Of a stretch of DNA of 64,000 bases, positions 42,962 to 52,700 are shown in pieces. Source of the stretch: Blastococcus sp. CT_GayMR19 (GTDB lineage Bacteria; Actinomycetota; Actinomycetes; Mycobacteriales; Geodermatophilaceae); contig NZ_SPQL01000016.1 of NCBI RefSeq assembly GCF_004570385.1, positions 1 to 64,000 on the forward strand. The letters run 5' to 3'. Position 1 is the first letter of the stretch; each line of letters starts with the position of its first letter. The notes under the pieces are model-generated. The model had not been told where the DNA came from and ran no database searches. It was given only the letters and a program-made list of their open reading frames with translations. Both the position numbers and the translations under genes were made by a program.

Positions 42962-44575
42962 TCAGTAGGTGAACCTCCCGACCGTCGTGCGCAGGTCGCT
43001 AGCCATGCGGGACAGCTCATCGACGGCGGTACGGGTCTGGGTCAGCGCCTGCGTGGTCGAGTCGGCGGCGCCCGAGACACCCGTGATGTTGGTGGCGATC
43101 TGGCCGGCGCCGTCGGCGGCTTCCTGCACCGAGCGGGACATCTCGTTCGTGGTCGCGGTCTGCTCCTCCACCGCCGAGGCGATGGTGGTCTGCCGGTCGG
43201 AGATCTGGGCGACGATGCTCGAGATCTCCTCGATCGCCGCGACGGCGGCGGTGGTGTCGCCCTGGATGGCCAGCACGCGCTTGGCGATGTCCTCGGTCGC
43301 CTTCGCGGTCTCCTGCGCCAGCTCCTTGACCTCGTTGGCCACGACGGCGAAGCCCTTGCCCGCCTCGCCGGCCCGCGCCGCCTCGATGGTGGCGTTCAGC
43401 GCCAGCAGGTTGGTCTGCTCGGCGATCGAGGTGATGACCTTGACGACGTTGCCGATCTCGGCCGAGCTCGCACCGAGCTTGGCCACCGTCGCGGTGGTGG
43501 TCTCCGCGGCGACGACGGCCTTGGCAGCGACCTCGCTGGCCTCGGCCGCGTTGGACGCGATCTCCCGGATCGACGCACCCATCTCCTCGGCACCCGCGGC
43601 GACCGTGGCCACGTTGCGCGAGACCTCCTCCGCGGCACCCGCCACGACACCGGACTGGACGCTGGTCTCCTGAGCCGAGGCCGAGATCTGCTGGGAGGAC
43701 GCGGACAGCTCCTCCGACGACGCCGCGACCGCATCGGCCGAGCCGGCCATCGCCGACAGGACCTCTCGCAGAGCCGCCTGCGCGGTGTCCAGAGAGGCAG
43801 CCATCTGGCCGAGCTCGTCGTTCGAGTTGACGCCGGTCGCGACCGTCAGATCACCGGTGGCCAGTGCATCGAGGGACGCCTTCACGGCGCGGACCGGCCG
43901 AGTGATGGACCGGACCGTCACGACACTGAGCCCGGCGACCACGGCGAGGCCGATCGCCAACGCGATGAGCGTGTTCGTCTGCGCGTCACCGATCGCGTCG
44001 TTCAGCACGGTCTGCGCCTCGGCGTTGGCCGCCGCGAGGGCGTCCTTCGCCGCGCCGACGGCGCCGTCGGTCAGGTCGTTGGCGGCCTGGATCTCCTCCC
44101 ACCGGACCTGCATCGCCTCCTGATCGGCGACCGCGCCGTCCACGAAGGCGGTGATGGCATCGGTGTAGGCACCGTAGCTCTCCTGCAGGTCAGCGACCGC
44201 GGCGGCCGACGGCGGGCTGTCCGCCAGGTGGATGGTGTCGAGCTCGGCGAGCAGCTCCTGCGGGGTGGCGATGTCGTCGGCCAGTTCGGCGAGCTGGTCG
44301 CTCGGGTTCTCGCGGACGAGCGCCTTGAAGCCGTCGACCTTCAGCTCACTGGCCCGGGTGTCGAGCTGGAGGACCACCTTCTCCGCGTGGTTCAGGTGGG
44401 CGAGCTCCTCGTCGGCCACGAGCACGGCCGCGTTGCCGGTGAGGACCGAGACGAGCACGCCACCGAAGGCGAAGATGACGACGCCGACGAGGATGCCGAA
44501 CTTCACGGCGAGGGAGCGATTGGCGAACCAGCCGGCACGCTTCGGGCCGGCCTGGGGGAGGGGAGGGGTACTCAC
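42962..44575 (-). CDS. Methyl-accepting chemotaxis protein 4
   Basis: 537 residues. [20 protein letters not shown]1 about 26-46 ([18 protein letters not shown]), helical sensor about 47-190 ([34 protein letters not shown], resembling a helical-bundle sensor), TM2 about 190-212, HAMP ([35 protein letters not shown]), then the shared signalling domain, ending VGRFTY. GTG 44575 has only a weak GGACGG upstream. Ligand unknown. Confidence 0.93.
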   Translation of the reverse strand: MSTPPLPQAGPKRAGWFANRSLAVKFGILVGVVIFAFGGVLVSVLTGNAAVLVADEELAHLNHAEKVVLQLDTRASELKVDGFKALVRENPSDQLAELADDIATPQELLAELDTIHLADSPPSAAAVADLQESYGAYTDAITAFVDGAVADQEAMQVRWEEIQAANDLTDGAVGAAKDALAAANAEAQTVLNDAIGDAQTNTLIALAIGLAVVAGLSVVTVRSITRPVRAVKASLDALATGDLTVATGVNSNDELGQMAASLDTAQAALREVLSAMAGSADAVAASSEELSASSQQISASAQETSVQSGVVAGAAEEVSRNVATVAAGAEEMGASIREIASNAAEASEVAAKAVVAAETTTATVAKLGASSAEIGNVVKVITSIAEQTNLLALNATIEAARAGEAGKGFAVVANEVKELAQETAKATEDIAKRVLAIQGDTTAAVAAIEEISSIVAQISDRQTTIASAVEEQTATTNEMSRSVQEAADGAGQIATNITGVSGAADSTTQALTQTRTAVDELSRMASDLRTTVGRFTY

Positions 44576-44896
44576 GAGAAACCGTCCAGAAGGGGAGTGA
44601 ATGGTGCCGGCACCGGGGCTGGGTGACACGGTGATTGTTGTGATTCCAACACTTCCCGACGGCCTTGAGACCCTATGGTCAGAGCAATCGTTATGCATGG
44701 CCGTGGTCGCCGGTCCGGCACTGAGATTTGTCGACAGCCCCGTCCGGGTCACCGATTCCGAATGCGTGGATGCGTGAGCGAATACGCTGGTCGCCGTCCA
44801 GGCCGGGCGGATTGTCGACATTCCGCGGACGCTCGCCGGAGGGCGGACGTGCGGTCATTCCGGCGGCGGCGCCGACACGCCGGATGCGGCGGGTCG
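44576..44896. other. 321-bp intergenic region upstream of receptor gene 4
   Basis: Promoter region for receptor 4. Contains two TGTCGACA palindromes (44729-44736 and 44813-44820). The first is embedded in a context very like the one at 42859-42866 (GATTTGTCGACA then a GTCCG-containing stretch). An AT-rich patch at 44630-44650 (GTGATTGTTGTGATTCC) may hold the start site. No gene. Confidence 0.5.
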
Positions 44897-45655
44897 TCAG
44901 GCCAGCAGATCGGCCAGCCGGTTCAGCACGGCAACTGCCGCGACAGTATCCGATACCCGGTGCCGGGCCTCGGTGGGCCCCTCCCCGATCTTGACGGTGA
45001 CGTCGTGGTCCCCGGCGAGGGCACGGAAGCCGTCCTCGTCGGTGACGTCGTCCCCGAGGTAGACCGAAGCGGCGACGCCGAGCTCGTCGGCCAGCCGCCG
45101 GAGGGCGCCCCCCTTGTCGGCGTCGGTGACCGCGATCTCGAGGACGTCCTTGCCCGGCTTCAACGTCAGTGACGAATCCACCGTCGCACGTGCTTCGTCC
45201 AGCAGGAGAGCGGCCGCGGCGCGGTCCTCGACCGGGCGGACGTGCACGGCGACGCTCGCCGGCTTGACCTCGAGCCAGGCACCGTCGACGGTCGCCACGA
45301 GGGGCTCCAGTTGCTCGGCCAGCCGGTCGCGCCGGTCGGCGAGCTCGCCCGTCAGCGGGCCGTCGAACTCGGCCCCGTGACTGCCCACCCACCGGAAGTC
45401 GCCGGACCAGCCGCTCGTCGCCTGGAGGTCCGCCACGCCCCGCCCGCTGACGAGGGTGACGATGACGCCGTCCACCCGGGACAGCCGTGCGAGCGCCTCG
45501 CCGGCACCCGCCTCGGGGACGGCCGCCGCCGGGTCGTCGCGCAGCGGGGCGAGCACCCCGTCGTAGTCGCTGGCCACGAGCAGCGGCCGCCGCTCCGCGA
45601 GGTCCACCAGCGCCGCGTCCAGGGCCGGTGGCAGCGCGACCGGTCCGGTGCTCAT
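44897..45655 (-). CDS. otsB: Trehalose-6-phosphate phosphatase
   Basis: A 252-residue HAD-superfamily enzyme that dephosphorylates trehalose 6-phosphate to trehalose. Motif I is [14 protein letters not shown] (DxDGxL), motif II VTLVSGR, followed by WVGSHGAEF (typical OtsB GxHGxE), [16 protein letters not shown], and motif [17 protein letters not shown]; Lys in [12 protein letters not shown] is motif III. ATG 45655 overlaps the otsA stop (ATGA), so it is translationally coupled to otsA. Confidence 0.95.
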   Translation of the reverse strand: MSTGPVALPPALDAALVDLAERRPLLVASDYDGVLAPLRDDPAAAVPEAGAGEALARLSRVDGVIVTLVSGRGVADLQATSGWSGDFRWVGSHGAEFDGPLTGELADRRDRLAEQLEPLVATVDGAWLEVKPASVAVHVRPVEDRAAAALLLDEARATVDSSLTLKPGKDVLEIAVTDADKGGALRRLADELGVAASVYLGDDVTDEDGFRALAGDHDVTVKIGEGPTEARHRVSDTVAAVAVLNRLADLLA

Positions 45656-47145
45656 CCCTGCGCTCCCGGCTGTCCCCGTCGCGCGCTCCGTTCCGCGTCG
45701 CGGTCGGCCTTCCGGTCCGCACCCCCGCCGTGCGCGCCACTGCGCAGCGCGTCGATGAACGAGGTGGCCCAGTGGTCCAGGTCGTTGCGGAAGAGGTGCC
45801 GGCGCATCGCCCGCATCCGCTTCGCCGCCTCCGCGGGCTCCACCCGAAGGGCACGGACCAGCTGGCTCTTCACCCCCGCGACGTCGTGCGGATTGACCAT
45901 GAACGCCTGCTTGAGCTCGGCGGCCGCCCCGGCGAACTCCGACAGGACGAGGGCTCCGCCCAGGTCACCGCGCGCGGCCACGTACTCCTTGGCCACCAGG
46001 TTCATGCCGTCCCGGTACGGCGTCACCAGCATCACGTCGGCGGCCCGGTACAGCGCGGCCAGCTCCTCGCGCGGCATCGACTGGTTGAAGTAGTGCACCG
46101 CCGGGCCGGCCATCGACCCGAAGACCCCGTTGATGTGGCCGACCTTCTGCTCGATGGTCTCCCGCATGTGCACGTAGTGCTCGACCCGCTCGCGGCTCGG
46201 CGTCGCGACCTGCACCAGGACCGTGTCCGGGGCCTCCACCACGCCGTCCTCGAGCAGCTCCTCGAACGCGGCCAGCCGCACCCCGATGCCCTTGGTGTAG
46301 TCCAGCCGGTCGACGCCGAGGATGATCTTCTTCGGGTTGCCCAGCTCCTTGCGGATCTGCTCGGCCCGGGCCAGCACCTCCGGCGAGCGCGCCAGCTCGT
46401 CGAACGAGGCGACGTCGATGGAGATGGGGAAGGCCCGGGCGACGACCGTCCGCCCGTCGTACTCGACCGTCGGCCCGCGGGCCGGCAGGTCGTGCAGCCT
46501 CCGGGCGAGCTGGACGAAGTTCGACGCCGCGGCCGGCCGCTGGAAGCCGACCAGGTCGGCGCCGAGCAGACCCTCGACGATCGCCGAGCGCCAGGGGAGC
46601 TGGGTGAACAGCTCGTACGGCGGGAACGGGATGTGCAGGAAGAACCCGATCGTCAGGTCGGGGCGGCTCTGGCGGAGCAGCGCGGGGACCAGTTGCAGCT
46701 GGTAGTCGTGCACCCACACGATGGCGTTCTCGGCGGCGACGGCCGCGGCCCGCTCGGCGAACCGCTTGTTGACCTGGACGTAGGTGTCCCACCAGGTCCG
46801 GTGGTACTCCGGCTTCTCGACGACGTCGTGGTAGAGCGGCCACAGCGAGGCGTTCGACATGCCCTCGTAGTAGCGGTCCACCTCCTCCTCGGAGAGCGGG
46901 ACCGGGACCAGCGACATCCCCCCGGACTCGAACGGCTCCGGGCCGTCGCCGGCGGAGCCCGACCAGCCGACCCACGCGCCACCCTGACCGGCGACGAACG
47001 GCTCCAGCGCGGTCACCAGGCCGCCCGGGCTGCGCTGCCAGCGCGTTCCGCCGTCGGGGTCGGTCACCTGGTCGACCGGGAGGCGGTTGGCCACGACGAC
47101 CACGGGGCTGTCCGCCCCGGTCTGCGTGCTCGATGTCTCCCCCAT
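45652..47145 (-). CDS. otsA: Trehalose-6-phosphate synthase
   Basis: A 497-residue GT20 glycosyltransferase making trehalose 6-phosphate from an NDP-glucose and glucose 6-phosphate. Features in order: [89 protein letters not shown], and the C-terminal [16 protein letters not shown]...[10 protein letters not shown] nucleotide-sugar-binding block. Length normal. Supplies the compatible solute trehalose for desiccation and osmotic stress. ATG 47145. First gene of otsAB. Confidence 0.96.
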   Translation of the reverse strand: MGETSSTQTGADSPVVVVANRLPVDQVTDPDGGTRWQRSPGGLVTALEPFVAGQGGAWVGWSGSAGDGPEPFESGGMSLVPVPLSEEEVDRYYEGMSNASLWPLYHDVVEKPEYHRTWWDTYVQVNKRFAERAAAVAAENAIVWVHDYQLQLVPALLRQSRPDLTIGFFLHIPFPPYELFTQLPWRSAIVEGLLGADLVGFQRPAAASNFVQLARRLHDLPARGPTVEYDGRTVVARAFPISIDVASFDELARSPEVLARAEQIRKELGNPKKIILGVDRLDYTKGIGVRLAAFEELLEDGVVEAPDTVLVQVATPSRERVEHYVHMRETIEQKVGHINGVFGSMAGPAVHYFNQSMPREELAALYRAADVMLVTPYRDGMNLVAKEYVAARGDLGGALVLSEFAGAAAELKQAFMVNPHDVAGVKSQLVRALRVEPAEAAKRMRAMRRHLFRNDLDHWATSFIDALRSGAHGGGADRKADRDAERSARRGQPGAQG

Positions 47146-47190
47146 ACCGCCCCCGACCCTACTGAGGTGCCGGGGCCGATGCTCACGGAA

Positions 47191-47218
47191 GGGCCCGTCC
47201 GATGCTCCGGACGGGCCC
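47191..47218 (-). terminator. Terminator of receptor gene 5
   Basis: GGGCCCGTCC (47191-47200) pairs perfectly with GGACGGGCCC (47209-47218), eight-base loop, about 20 bp past the receptor stop and just upstream of otsA, so it also insulates otsA. Confidence 0.7.
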
Positions 47219-47239
47219 TCCCATGCGCGTCTGCCCAGG

Positions 47240-48838
47240 TCAGACGCGGAACTGCCTCGTCACGTCCTGGAGCCGGCTGGACACGTCCGCCAGCTGGACG
47301 GCGGCCTGCTGCGACTCCGCCACGGACTCGCTCGTCGAGCGGGCGGCGGCGGCCACCCCGGCGATGGTGGTGGCGATGTTCCCGGACCCGGTGGACGCCT
47401 CGGTCACGTTGCGGTCCATCTCCGCCGTCGTCGCCGTCTGCTCCTCCACCGCGGAGGCGATGGTCGTCTGGTAGTCGTTGATCCGGCCGATGACGCTCGA
47501 GACCTCCTCGATGGCGCTGACGGCGTTCGCGGTGTCGGCCTGGATGGCCTCGACCCGCCGCGCGATGTCCTCGGTCGCCCGCGCGGTCTCCTGCGCCAGC
47601 TCCTTGACCTCGTTGGCCACGACCGCGAAGCCCTTGCCGACCTCGCCCGCCCGGGCCGCCTCGATCGTGGCGTTCAGAGCCAGCAGGTTCGTCTGCTCGG
47701 CGATGCTGGAGATCACCTTCACCACGTCGCCGATCTCCCGGGACGAGGCGCCGAGCCGGCTCACGGTGACGTTCGTCGTCTCCGCCGCCGCGACCGCGCG
47801 GTTGGCCACCTGAGCGGCCTCGCTGGCGCTCTGCGCGATCTCGCGGATGGAGACCCCCATCTCCTCCGAGCCGGCGGCGACCGTCTGCACGCTGCGCGAG
47901 ACCTCCTCGGCAGCGGCGGCGACGACGTTGGCCTGCGCCGAGGACTCCTGCGCGTTCCCCGCGATGCGGTACGAGGCCTCTCCGACGCGGTCACTGGTGG
48001 CGGCGAGCTCGGCGGCGCTGCGGGACACCGCGGCCATCGCCTCACCCATGCGCGCCAGCGCCTTGTTGGCGTACTGCCCCATCTCGCCGAGGCCGTCCTT
48101 CGCGGCGACGTCGAGCCGCTGGCTGAGGTCGCCGTCGGCGACGGCCGCGAAGACCGTGACGGCGTCGGCCATGGGGGCGGTGATGCTGCGGGCGATGCGC
48201 CATGCCACGACCAGGGCGATCGCGGCGGCCAGGCCGCACAGGACGACCATGACCACCAGGAAGCCGTCGGCGATCTCCCGGGCCTCGGCGCCCTCGGCCT
48301 GGTTCTTGGCCTCCTCGAGGTCGATGAGCACGTTGATCGAGGCGAGCCAGTCGGAGAACAGCGGCGCCACCTCCGTCATCAGCAGGTTGATCGCGGCGGC
48401 GTCCTGCCCGGCCTCGCGCAGGGCGATCACGTCGTCGACGAGCGGAAGCGTCTGCGCCTCGATGCTCTGGATGGCCTCGTAGGCCGCCACCTCGTCCTGG
48501 CTGACCAGGCTGTCGTCGGCGAAGAACGTGTCCAGCTGCTCCGCGGACGCGGCATAGTCCCCGGCCAGCCGCTCGATGTCCGCGACGTGCTTCTCGACGT
48601 CGGCCGGGCCCCACGCCAGGACGACGTCCCGGAGGCTGATGGCGCGGTCGTGGACGCTGCCGCGGAAGTTGATCGCGTAGCGCTGCTTCACGCTGTTGAG
48701 CTCGTTGATGACGCTGAGCCGGTCACTGACCTGGGCTACCCTGCTCACCCCCAGGGCGGTGACGACCACCATGCCCAGCACGACGAGGAGGAAGCCGGCA
48801 ACCAGGCGGTGGCCGACGCTGAGGCGGTGCAGTCCCAC
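47240..48838 (-). CDS. Methyl-accepting chemotaxis protein 5 (divergent)
   Basis: 532 residues. TM1 about 10-32 ([21 protein letters not shown]), sensor about 33-185 of the four-helix-bundle type ([32 protein letters not shown]), TM2 about 186-210, HAMP, and a signalling domain with [45 protein letters not shown]. It differs from the other four receptors in the flanking helices ([27 protein letters not shown]) and ends RQFRV instead of RFTY. AGGAG seven bases before GTG 48838. A GCCGATGT sequence (minus strand 48906-48899) followed by AGAG resembles the sigma-28 -10 of cheB with two changes. Confidence 0.93.
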   Translation of the reverse strand: MGLHRLSVGHRLVAGFLLVVLGMVVVTALGVSRVAQVSDRLSVINELNSVKQRYAINFRGSVHDRAISLRDVVLAWGPADVEKHVADIERLAGDYAASAEQLDTFFADDSLVSQDEVAAYEAIQSIEAQTLPLVDDVIALREAGQDAAAINLLMTEVAPLFSDWLASINVLIDLEEAKNQAEGAEAREIADGFLVVMVVLCGLAAAIALVVAWRIARSITAPMADAVTVFAAVADGDLSQRLDVAAKDGLGEMGQYANKALARMGEAMAAVSRSAAELAATSDRVGEASYRIAGNAQESSAQANVVAAAAEEVSRSVQTVAAGSEEMGVSIREIAQSASEAAQVANRAVAAAETTNVTVSRLGASSREIGDVVKVISSIAEQTNLLALNATIEAARAGEVGKGFAVVANEVKELAQETARATEDIARRVEAIQADTANAVSAIEEVSSVIGRINDYQTTIASAVEEQTATTAEMDRNVTEASTGSGNIATTIAGVAAAARSTSESVAESQQAAVQLADVSSRLQDVTRQFRV

Positions 48839-48943
48839 GGGGGAGCTCCTGACACGGACGATGGCCCCCGGGCCACGTCGGCCGGGGGTCTCCCCTCTAC
48901 ATCGGCCGTCGCCATCGGATCGGGAACGCCCGGTGGTGCACAA

Positions 48944-49300
48944 CTAAAGGGCCCCGGCCCCCAGGTAGGCCGCCGCCGCGGCGGCCAGGCCGAGCACCAG
49001 CGTCGCCGCGAGGTAACCCACGGCCCGGCCGAGCGCCCGCTCCTCGACGAGACGGACGACGTCGGCCCCGAGGGTCGAGAACGTGGTGAGCGTGCCGCAG
49101 AAGCCGGTGCCGACGAGCGCCACGACCCACCCCGGTGCTCCGCTCACACCCAGGACCGCGCCGAGCAGTGCAGCGCCCACGACGTTGACGACGAGGGTGC
49201 CCACTGCGGGGTCCCGCCCGCTCCGCGCCGCCGTCCGGATCACCAGCAGCCGGAGCGGGGCGCCGGCCAGCGCGCCGGCCACCACGAGCAGCGGCGTCAC
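48944..49300 (-). CDS. crcB: CrcB/Fluc fluoride channel subunit (second gene)
   Basis: 118 residues, four transmembrane helices. Signature motifs: LLVVAGALAGAPLRLLVIR, GTLVVNVVGAALLGAVLG (TLxVNxxGxxLLG), GTGFCGTLTTFSTLGADVVRL (GxxGxxTTFSTF), and a C-terminal hydrophobic helix. Fluoride exporters work as dual-topology dimers; actinobacteria often encode two adjacent, oppositely oriented subunits, as here. GTG 49300 overlaps the stop of the upstream crcB gene (GTGA). Confidence 0.93.
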   Translation of the reverse strand: MTPLLVVAGALAGAPLRLLVIRTAARSGRDPAVGTLVVNVVGAALLGAVLGVSGAPGWVVALVGTGFCGTLTTFSTLGADVVRLVEERALGRAVGYLAATLVLGLAAAAAAYLGAGAL

Positions 49301-49680
49301 GCGCGTCGGCCCAGGGCACCGTGGGCGGCGAGTGTTCCCGCTGCCACAGCCGCCACGCCACCGACGACCGAGACGACGACGTAGGCACCGGCGGCGACCA
49401 CCGCTCCCGTCTCGGCCAGACGGACGACCTCCACGGCGAACGCCGAGTACGTCGTGTACCCGCCGAGCACACCGACGGCGAGGAACGGCCGCGGCCACGA
49501 CGCCTCGGGGGCGCGAGCCGCGAGGACGGCGAGGAGGACGCCCAGCAGCAGGCAGCCGGTGAGGTTGACCAGCAGGGTCGCCCACGGCCAGCCGGCGGGG
49601 GAGGAGGGCAGGGCTCCGGCGACCGCCCAGCGGGCCAGCGCTCCCAGCGCGCCGCCGAGCGCCGCCAGCACGTAGGCCAT
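49297..49680 (-). CDS. crcB: CrcB/Fluc fluoride channel subunit (first gene)
   Basis: 127 residues, four transmembrane helices: VLAALGGALGALARWAV, WATLLVNLTGCLLLGVLLAVLAA, FLAVGVLGGYTTYSAFAVEVVRL and a final Ala/Val/Gly-rich helix. Conserved NLTGCLLLG and GxxGGYTTYSxF (Fluc selectivity residues; TTYSAF instead of TTFSTF). ATG 49680. Pairs with the following crcB through a 4-bp overlap to form a probable heterodimeric antiparallel channel. No fluoride riboswitch could be recognised in the short leader. Confidence 0.93.
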   Translation of the reverse strand: MAYVLAALGGALGALARWAVAGALPSSPAGWPWATLLVNLTGCLLLGVLLAVLAARAPEASWPRPFLAVGVLGGYTTYSAFAVEVVRLAETGAVVAAGAYVVVSVVGGVAAVAAGTLAAHGALGRRA

Positions 49681-49777
49681 CTCCTGCTCGACCCTCCGGT
49701 CTCTGTGCGGCCCGCGTCCGGCAGCATGCCCGGGGAAGGGTCGCACGCGGGCGGTCCAGGGCAGGGGAGGAGCCGCC

Positions 49778-50872
49778 ATGGGACCGCTGGAGGGCGTGCG
49801 CGTCGTCGAATTCGCCGGGCTGGGACCGGGACCGTTCTGCGGCATGCTGCTCGCCGACCTCGGCGCCGACGTCGTCCGCATCGACCGGCGGGGAGACCGT
49901 GGCGGGCTCATGGGCACACTGGGCGCGACGTCGCTGCTGGACCGGGGCAAGCGCTCGATCGCCCTCGATCTCAAGGACCCGGCCGACCTCGACGTCGTCC
50001 GGGCGCTGGTCGCGCGGGCCGACGTCCTCCTCGAGGGCTTCCGGCCCGGGGTGATGGAACGGCTGGGCCTGGGGCCCGACGAGGCGCTGGCAGGCAACCC
50101 GGCGCTCGTCTACGGGCGGATGACCGGCTGGGGGCAGACCGGTCCGCTGTCGGCCAGCGCCGGCCACGACATCGGCTACATCGCCCTCACCGGTGCGCTC
50201 GGCGCCACCGGCCGCCCGGACGAGCGGCCCGCGCCACCGATGAACCTGCTGGGCGACTTCGGCGGTGGGGGAGTGTTCCTCGCGCTGGGTGCCCTGGCCG
50301 CGCTGATCTCGGCCCGCGGCACCGGTCGGGGCCAGGTGGTGGACGCCGCGATCGTCGACGGCACCGCCGTCCTGACGACGATGATCCACGGCATGCTGGA
50401 CGGCGGTTCCTGGGTGGACCACCGCGGGGTGAACCTGCTGGACACCGGGGCGCCGTTCTACGACGTCTACCGCTGCGCCGACGGGCGGTTCGTCGCCGTC
50501 GGCGCGCTCGAGGAGCAGTTCTACGCGGCGCTGGTCCGCGGTCTGGGCCTGGACGGCGAGGCGTTGCCGCCCCGGGAGGACCCGCGGCAGTGGCCGGCGC
50601 TGCGGGACCGATTCACGCAAGCGTTCGCCTCGCGGACCCGTGCCGAGTGGTGGGCGGTCTTCGCGGGAACCGACGCCTGCGTCGCGCCGGTGCTGTCCCT
50701 GGTGGAGGCGACCGCCGACCCGCACAACGTCGATCGCGGGGTGTTCGTGGAGGTGGACGGCGTCGTGCAGCCCGCCGTCGCCCCCCGGTTCTCGGCCACG
50801 CCGGGCTCGGTGGGCCGGGTGCCCGCGGTGGGGGAGCACGACCAGGAGATCCGCGCCGAGCTCGGCCTCTGA
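49778..50872 (+). CDS. mcr: CaiB/BaiF-family alpha-methylacyl-CoA racemase-like enzyme
   Basis: A 364-residue class III CoA-transferase-fold enzyme. The residues that define alpha-methylacyl-CoA racemases of this fold are visible: His130 in AGHDIGYIALTG, Asp160 in NLLGDFGGGG and Glu245 or 246 in GALEEQFY. N-terminal EGVRVVEFAGLGPGPFCGMLLADLGADVVRID and RGKRSIALDLK are family-standard. It probably epimerises 2-methylacyl-CoA thioesters in branched-chain or steroid side-chain degradation; a true CoA-transferase activity is less likely because the catalytic triad is that of racemases. ATG 49778, divergent from crcB. Confidence 0.9.
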   Translation: MGPLEGVRVVEFAGLGPGPFCGMLLADLGADVVRIDRRGDRGGLMGTLGATSLLDRGKRSIALDLKDPADLDVVRALVARADVLLEGFRPGVMERLGLGPDEALAGNPALVYGRMTGWGQTGPLSASAGHDIGYIALTGALGATGRPDERPAPPMNLLGDFGGGGVFLALGALAALISARGTGRGQVVDAAIVDGTAVLTTMIHGMLDGGSWVDHRGVNLLDTGAPFYDVYRCADGRFVAVGALEEQFYAALVRGLGLDGEALPPREDPRQWPALRDRFTQAFASRTRAEWWAVFAGTDACVAPVLSLVEATADPHNVDRGVFVEVDGVVQPAVAPRFSATPGSVGRVPAVGEHDQEIRAELGL

Positions 50873-50930
50873 CCCGCTTTCGGTACCGAAAGCGGGGCTG
50901 CGCCCGGCGGCTTTCGGTACCGAAAGCGGG
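50873..50930. terminator. Twin perfect palindromes centred on GGTACC
   Basis: A 24-bp perfect palindrome at 50873-50896 and an 18-bp perfect palindrome, GCTTTCGGTACCGAAAGC, at 50910-50927, identical over the 18-bp core and both followed by GGG. They fill the 60-bp gap between two converging genes. Likely a bidirectional terminator; alternatively a protein-binding pair 36 bp apart centre to centre. Confidence 0.7.
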
Positions 50931-50932
50931 AA

Positions 50933-52696
50933 CTAGCGGCGGCGGGTCTCGGGGAAGAGCAGGTCGACGAACCGCTCGGCGACCGGCTGCGGCTCGTGGT
51001 TGGCCAGGCCCGGCCGCTCGTTGGCCTCGATGAAGACGTAGTCGGGGCCGCCGACGTCCGGCACCAGGAAGTCCAGCCCCGTGACGGGGATGCCGAGCTC
51101 GGTCGCGGCGCGGACCGACGCCTGGGCGATCTCCGGGTGCAACCGCTCGGTGACGTCCTCGATGGTGCCGCCGGTGTGCAGGTTCGCCGTCCGCCGGACC
51201 TGGATCCGCTCGCCGTTCGGCGGGACGTCGTCCATGGTCCAGCCCGCCTCGGCGACCACTTCGGCCGTGATGTCGTCCAGCGGGATGCGGGACTCACCGT
51301 CGGTGGCCCGCTCCCGGCGCCGGCTGGTCGCGCGGACCAGCTGCGCCACCGGGCTGCGCCCGTCCCCGACCACCTCGGCGGGACGGCGGACGGCGGCGGC
51401 GACCACCTGCCGGTCGATCACGATGACCCGCAGGTCGTCCCCCTCCACGAGCTCCTCGACGAGCACGTCCGGGCAGAACTGCAGGGCATGGTCGACGGCG
51501 CGGGCGAGGCCGGCGTCGTCCGTCACGCCGACGGTGATGCCGCGCCCCTGTTCACCGCGGGCCGGCTTGACCACGACCGCGCCGACCTCCCGCATCAGCG
51601 CGGCCGCGGCGGCCAGGTCGCCCTCGGCGGCGACCGCCCCGCGGGCCACCCGCACCCCGGCGCGCTCCATGATCCGGCGGGTCACCCGCTTGTCGTCGCA
51701 CCGGCTCAGCGCCACGGCGGAGGTGAACTCCGACAGCGACTCGAGCGTGAGCACGGACCGGCCGCCGACCGACAGCCGCATCTCGCCCCACTCGGGATCG
51801 GTCACCTCGACCCGGATCCCGCGCCGGAGCGCCTCGTCGGCGATGATCCGCGCGTACGGGTTCAGCTGCTCGAGCCCCGGCGGGCGGGCGGCGAACAGCG
51901 GGGTGTTGATCGGGTTCTTCCGCTTGACGCAGACGGCGGCGACCCGCGTGAAGCCGAGCTTGCGGTACAGCAGGATCGCGCCGGCGTTGTCGTGCATGAC
52001 CGAGAGATCCAGGTACGCCCGGCCGCGGCCGACGTAGCGCTCGGCGAGGACGCGGACCAGGGCCTCCCCGGTGCCGGGCGGGGCGTCCTGGGCGTGGACG
52101 GCGAGGCACCACAGGCTGGTGCCGCCCTCCGGGTCGCCGAAGGCGAGCTGGTGGTCGACGCCGGTGACGGTGCCGACGATCGTCCCGGTCCGCCGGTCCT
52201 CCGCGACCAGGTAGGTGAAGGGCCGGGTCCGATGGTTGGCCCACATGACGCCGGCATCGCCGGTCACCATGCCGTTGACGGCGTAGATCGCGTTGATCCG
52301 GTCCATGTCCGCCTGGGACGTCACCGTCCGCACGAACACGCCACGGATGAGTTCGGAGCGTGGCCGGTAGCGGTGCAGGTCGAGGCGGTAGGTGTAGGAG
52401 GGGTCGATGAACAGCTCGTCCGGTGCGAGCCCCACCAGCACGTGGGGGTCGCGCGGGTAGATGCAGATGTCCCGCTCGCCGGTCTCCTCCGCGCGCAGCG
52501 CGTCGACCAGGTCCCGCAGGTCGGGGAACGTCTGGCCGAAGATCAGCCGCCCCCAGCCCAGGTCCAGGACGACGTCGGTCTGCATCCCCTGGAGCTGATG
52601 CTCGGAGGGCTGCTTCCAGGAGCGGCTGGTGATCGCCGGCGCGGAGGCCACCGGCGTGCGCCGGCGATGGCCGGCGACCCGTGGGGTTCCGGACAC
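50933..52696 (-). CDS. ngg: N-acetylglutaminylglutamine synthetase (GNAT + ATP-grasp fusion)
   Basis: A 587-residue fusion. The N-terminal half is an acetyltransferase domain (about 90-270: VNGMVTGDAGVMWANHRTRPFTYLVAED...SLWCLAVHAQDAPPGTGEALVRVLAERY...NAGAILLYRKLGF). The C-terminal half is an ATP-grasp ligase (about 300-587: VVVKPARGEQGRGITVGV, VLVEELVEGDDLRVIVIDRQVVAA, GLDFLVPDVGGPDYVFIEANERPGLANHEPQP). This combination beside an asparagine-synthase-like gene is the known NAGGN pathway of Pseudomonas and Sinorhizobium. GTG 52696 with GAGG nine bases upstream, four bases after the asnO stop, gives the expected family length. Confidence 0.9.
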   Translation of the reverse strand: MSGTPRVAGHRRRTPVASAPAITSRSWKQPSEHQLQGMQTDVVLDLGWGRLIFGQTFPDLRDLVDALRAEETGERDICIYPRDPHVLVGLAPDELFIDPSYTYRLDLHRYRPRSELIRGVFVRTVTSQADMDRINAIYAVNGMVTGDAGVMWANHRTRPFTYLVAEDRRTGTIVGTVTGVDHQLAFGDPEGGTSLWCLAVHAQDAPPGTGEALVRVLAERYVGRGRAYLDLSVMHDNAGAILLYRKLGFTRVAAVCVKRKNPINTPLFAARPPGLEQLNPYARIIADEALRRGIRVEVTDPEWGEMRLSVGGRSVLTLESLSEFTSAVALSRCDDKRVTRRIMERAGVRVARGAVAAEGDLAAAAALMREVGAVVVKPARGEQGRGITVGVTDDAGLARAVDHALQFCPDVLVEELVEGDDLRVIVIDRQVVAAAVRRPAEVVGDGRSPVAQLVRATSRRRERATDGESRIPLDDITAEVVAEAGWTMDDVPPNGERIQVRRTANLHTGGTIEDVTERLHPEIAQASVRAATELGIPVTGLDFLVPDVGGPDYVFIEANERPGLANHEPQPVAERFVDLLFPETRRR

Positions 52697-52700
52697 CGGA

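Larger units (their letters stand above)
36873..43745. repeat. Four dispersed direct repeats of the receptor signalling-domain coding sequence
   Basis: The 3' 770-790 bp of four adjacent receptor genes (about 36873-37660, 39096-39875, 41050-41830, 42962-43745) are nearly identical at protein level (from [15 protein letters not shown] to RFTY) and very similar in DNA, down to shared rare-choice codons, whereas their sensory halves differ completely. Expected consequence: gene conversion or unequal crossing-over in the array. The fifth receptor (47240-48838) is clearly more divergent. Confidence 0.8.

Noticed and set aside
36873-48838. CheR-tethering pentapeptide at receptor C-termini
   Set aside because: Receptors end in RFTY or RQFRV with no NWETF-like sequence or flexible tail.
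49681-49777. Fluoride riboswitch upstream of the crcB pair
   Set aside because: The short divergent leader lacks recognisable conserved riboswitch segments; I could not build the expected pseudoknot.
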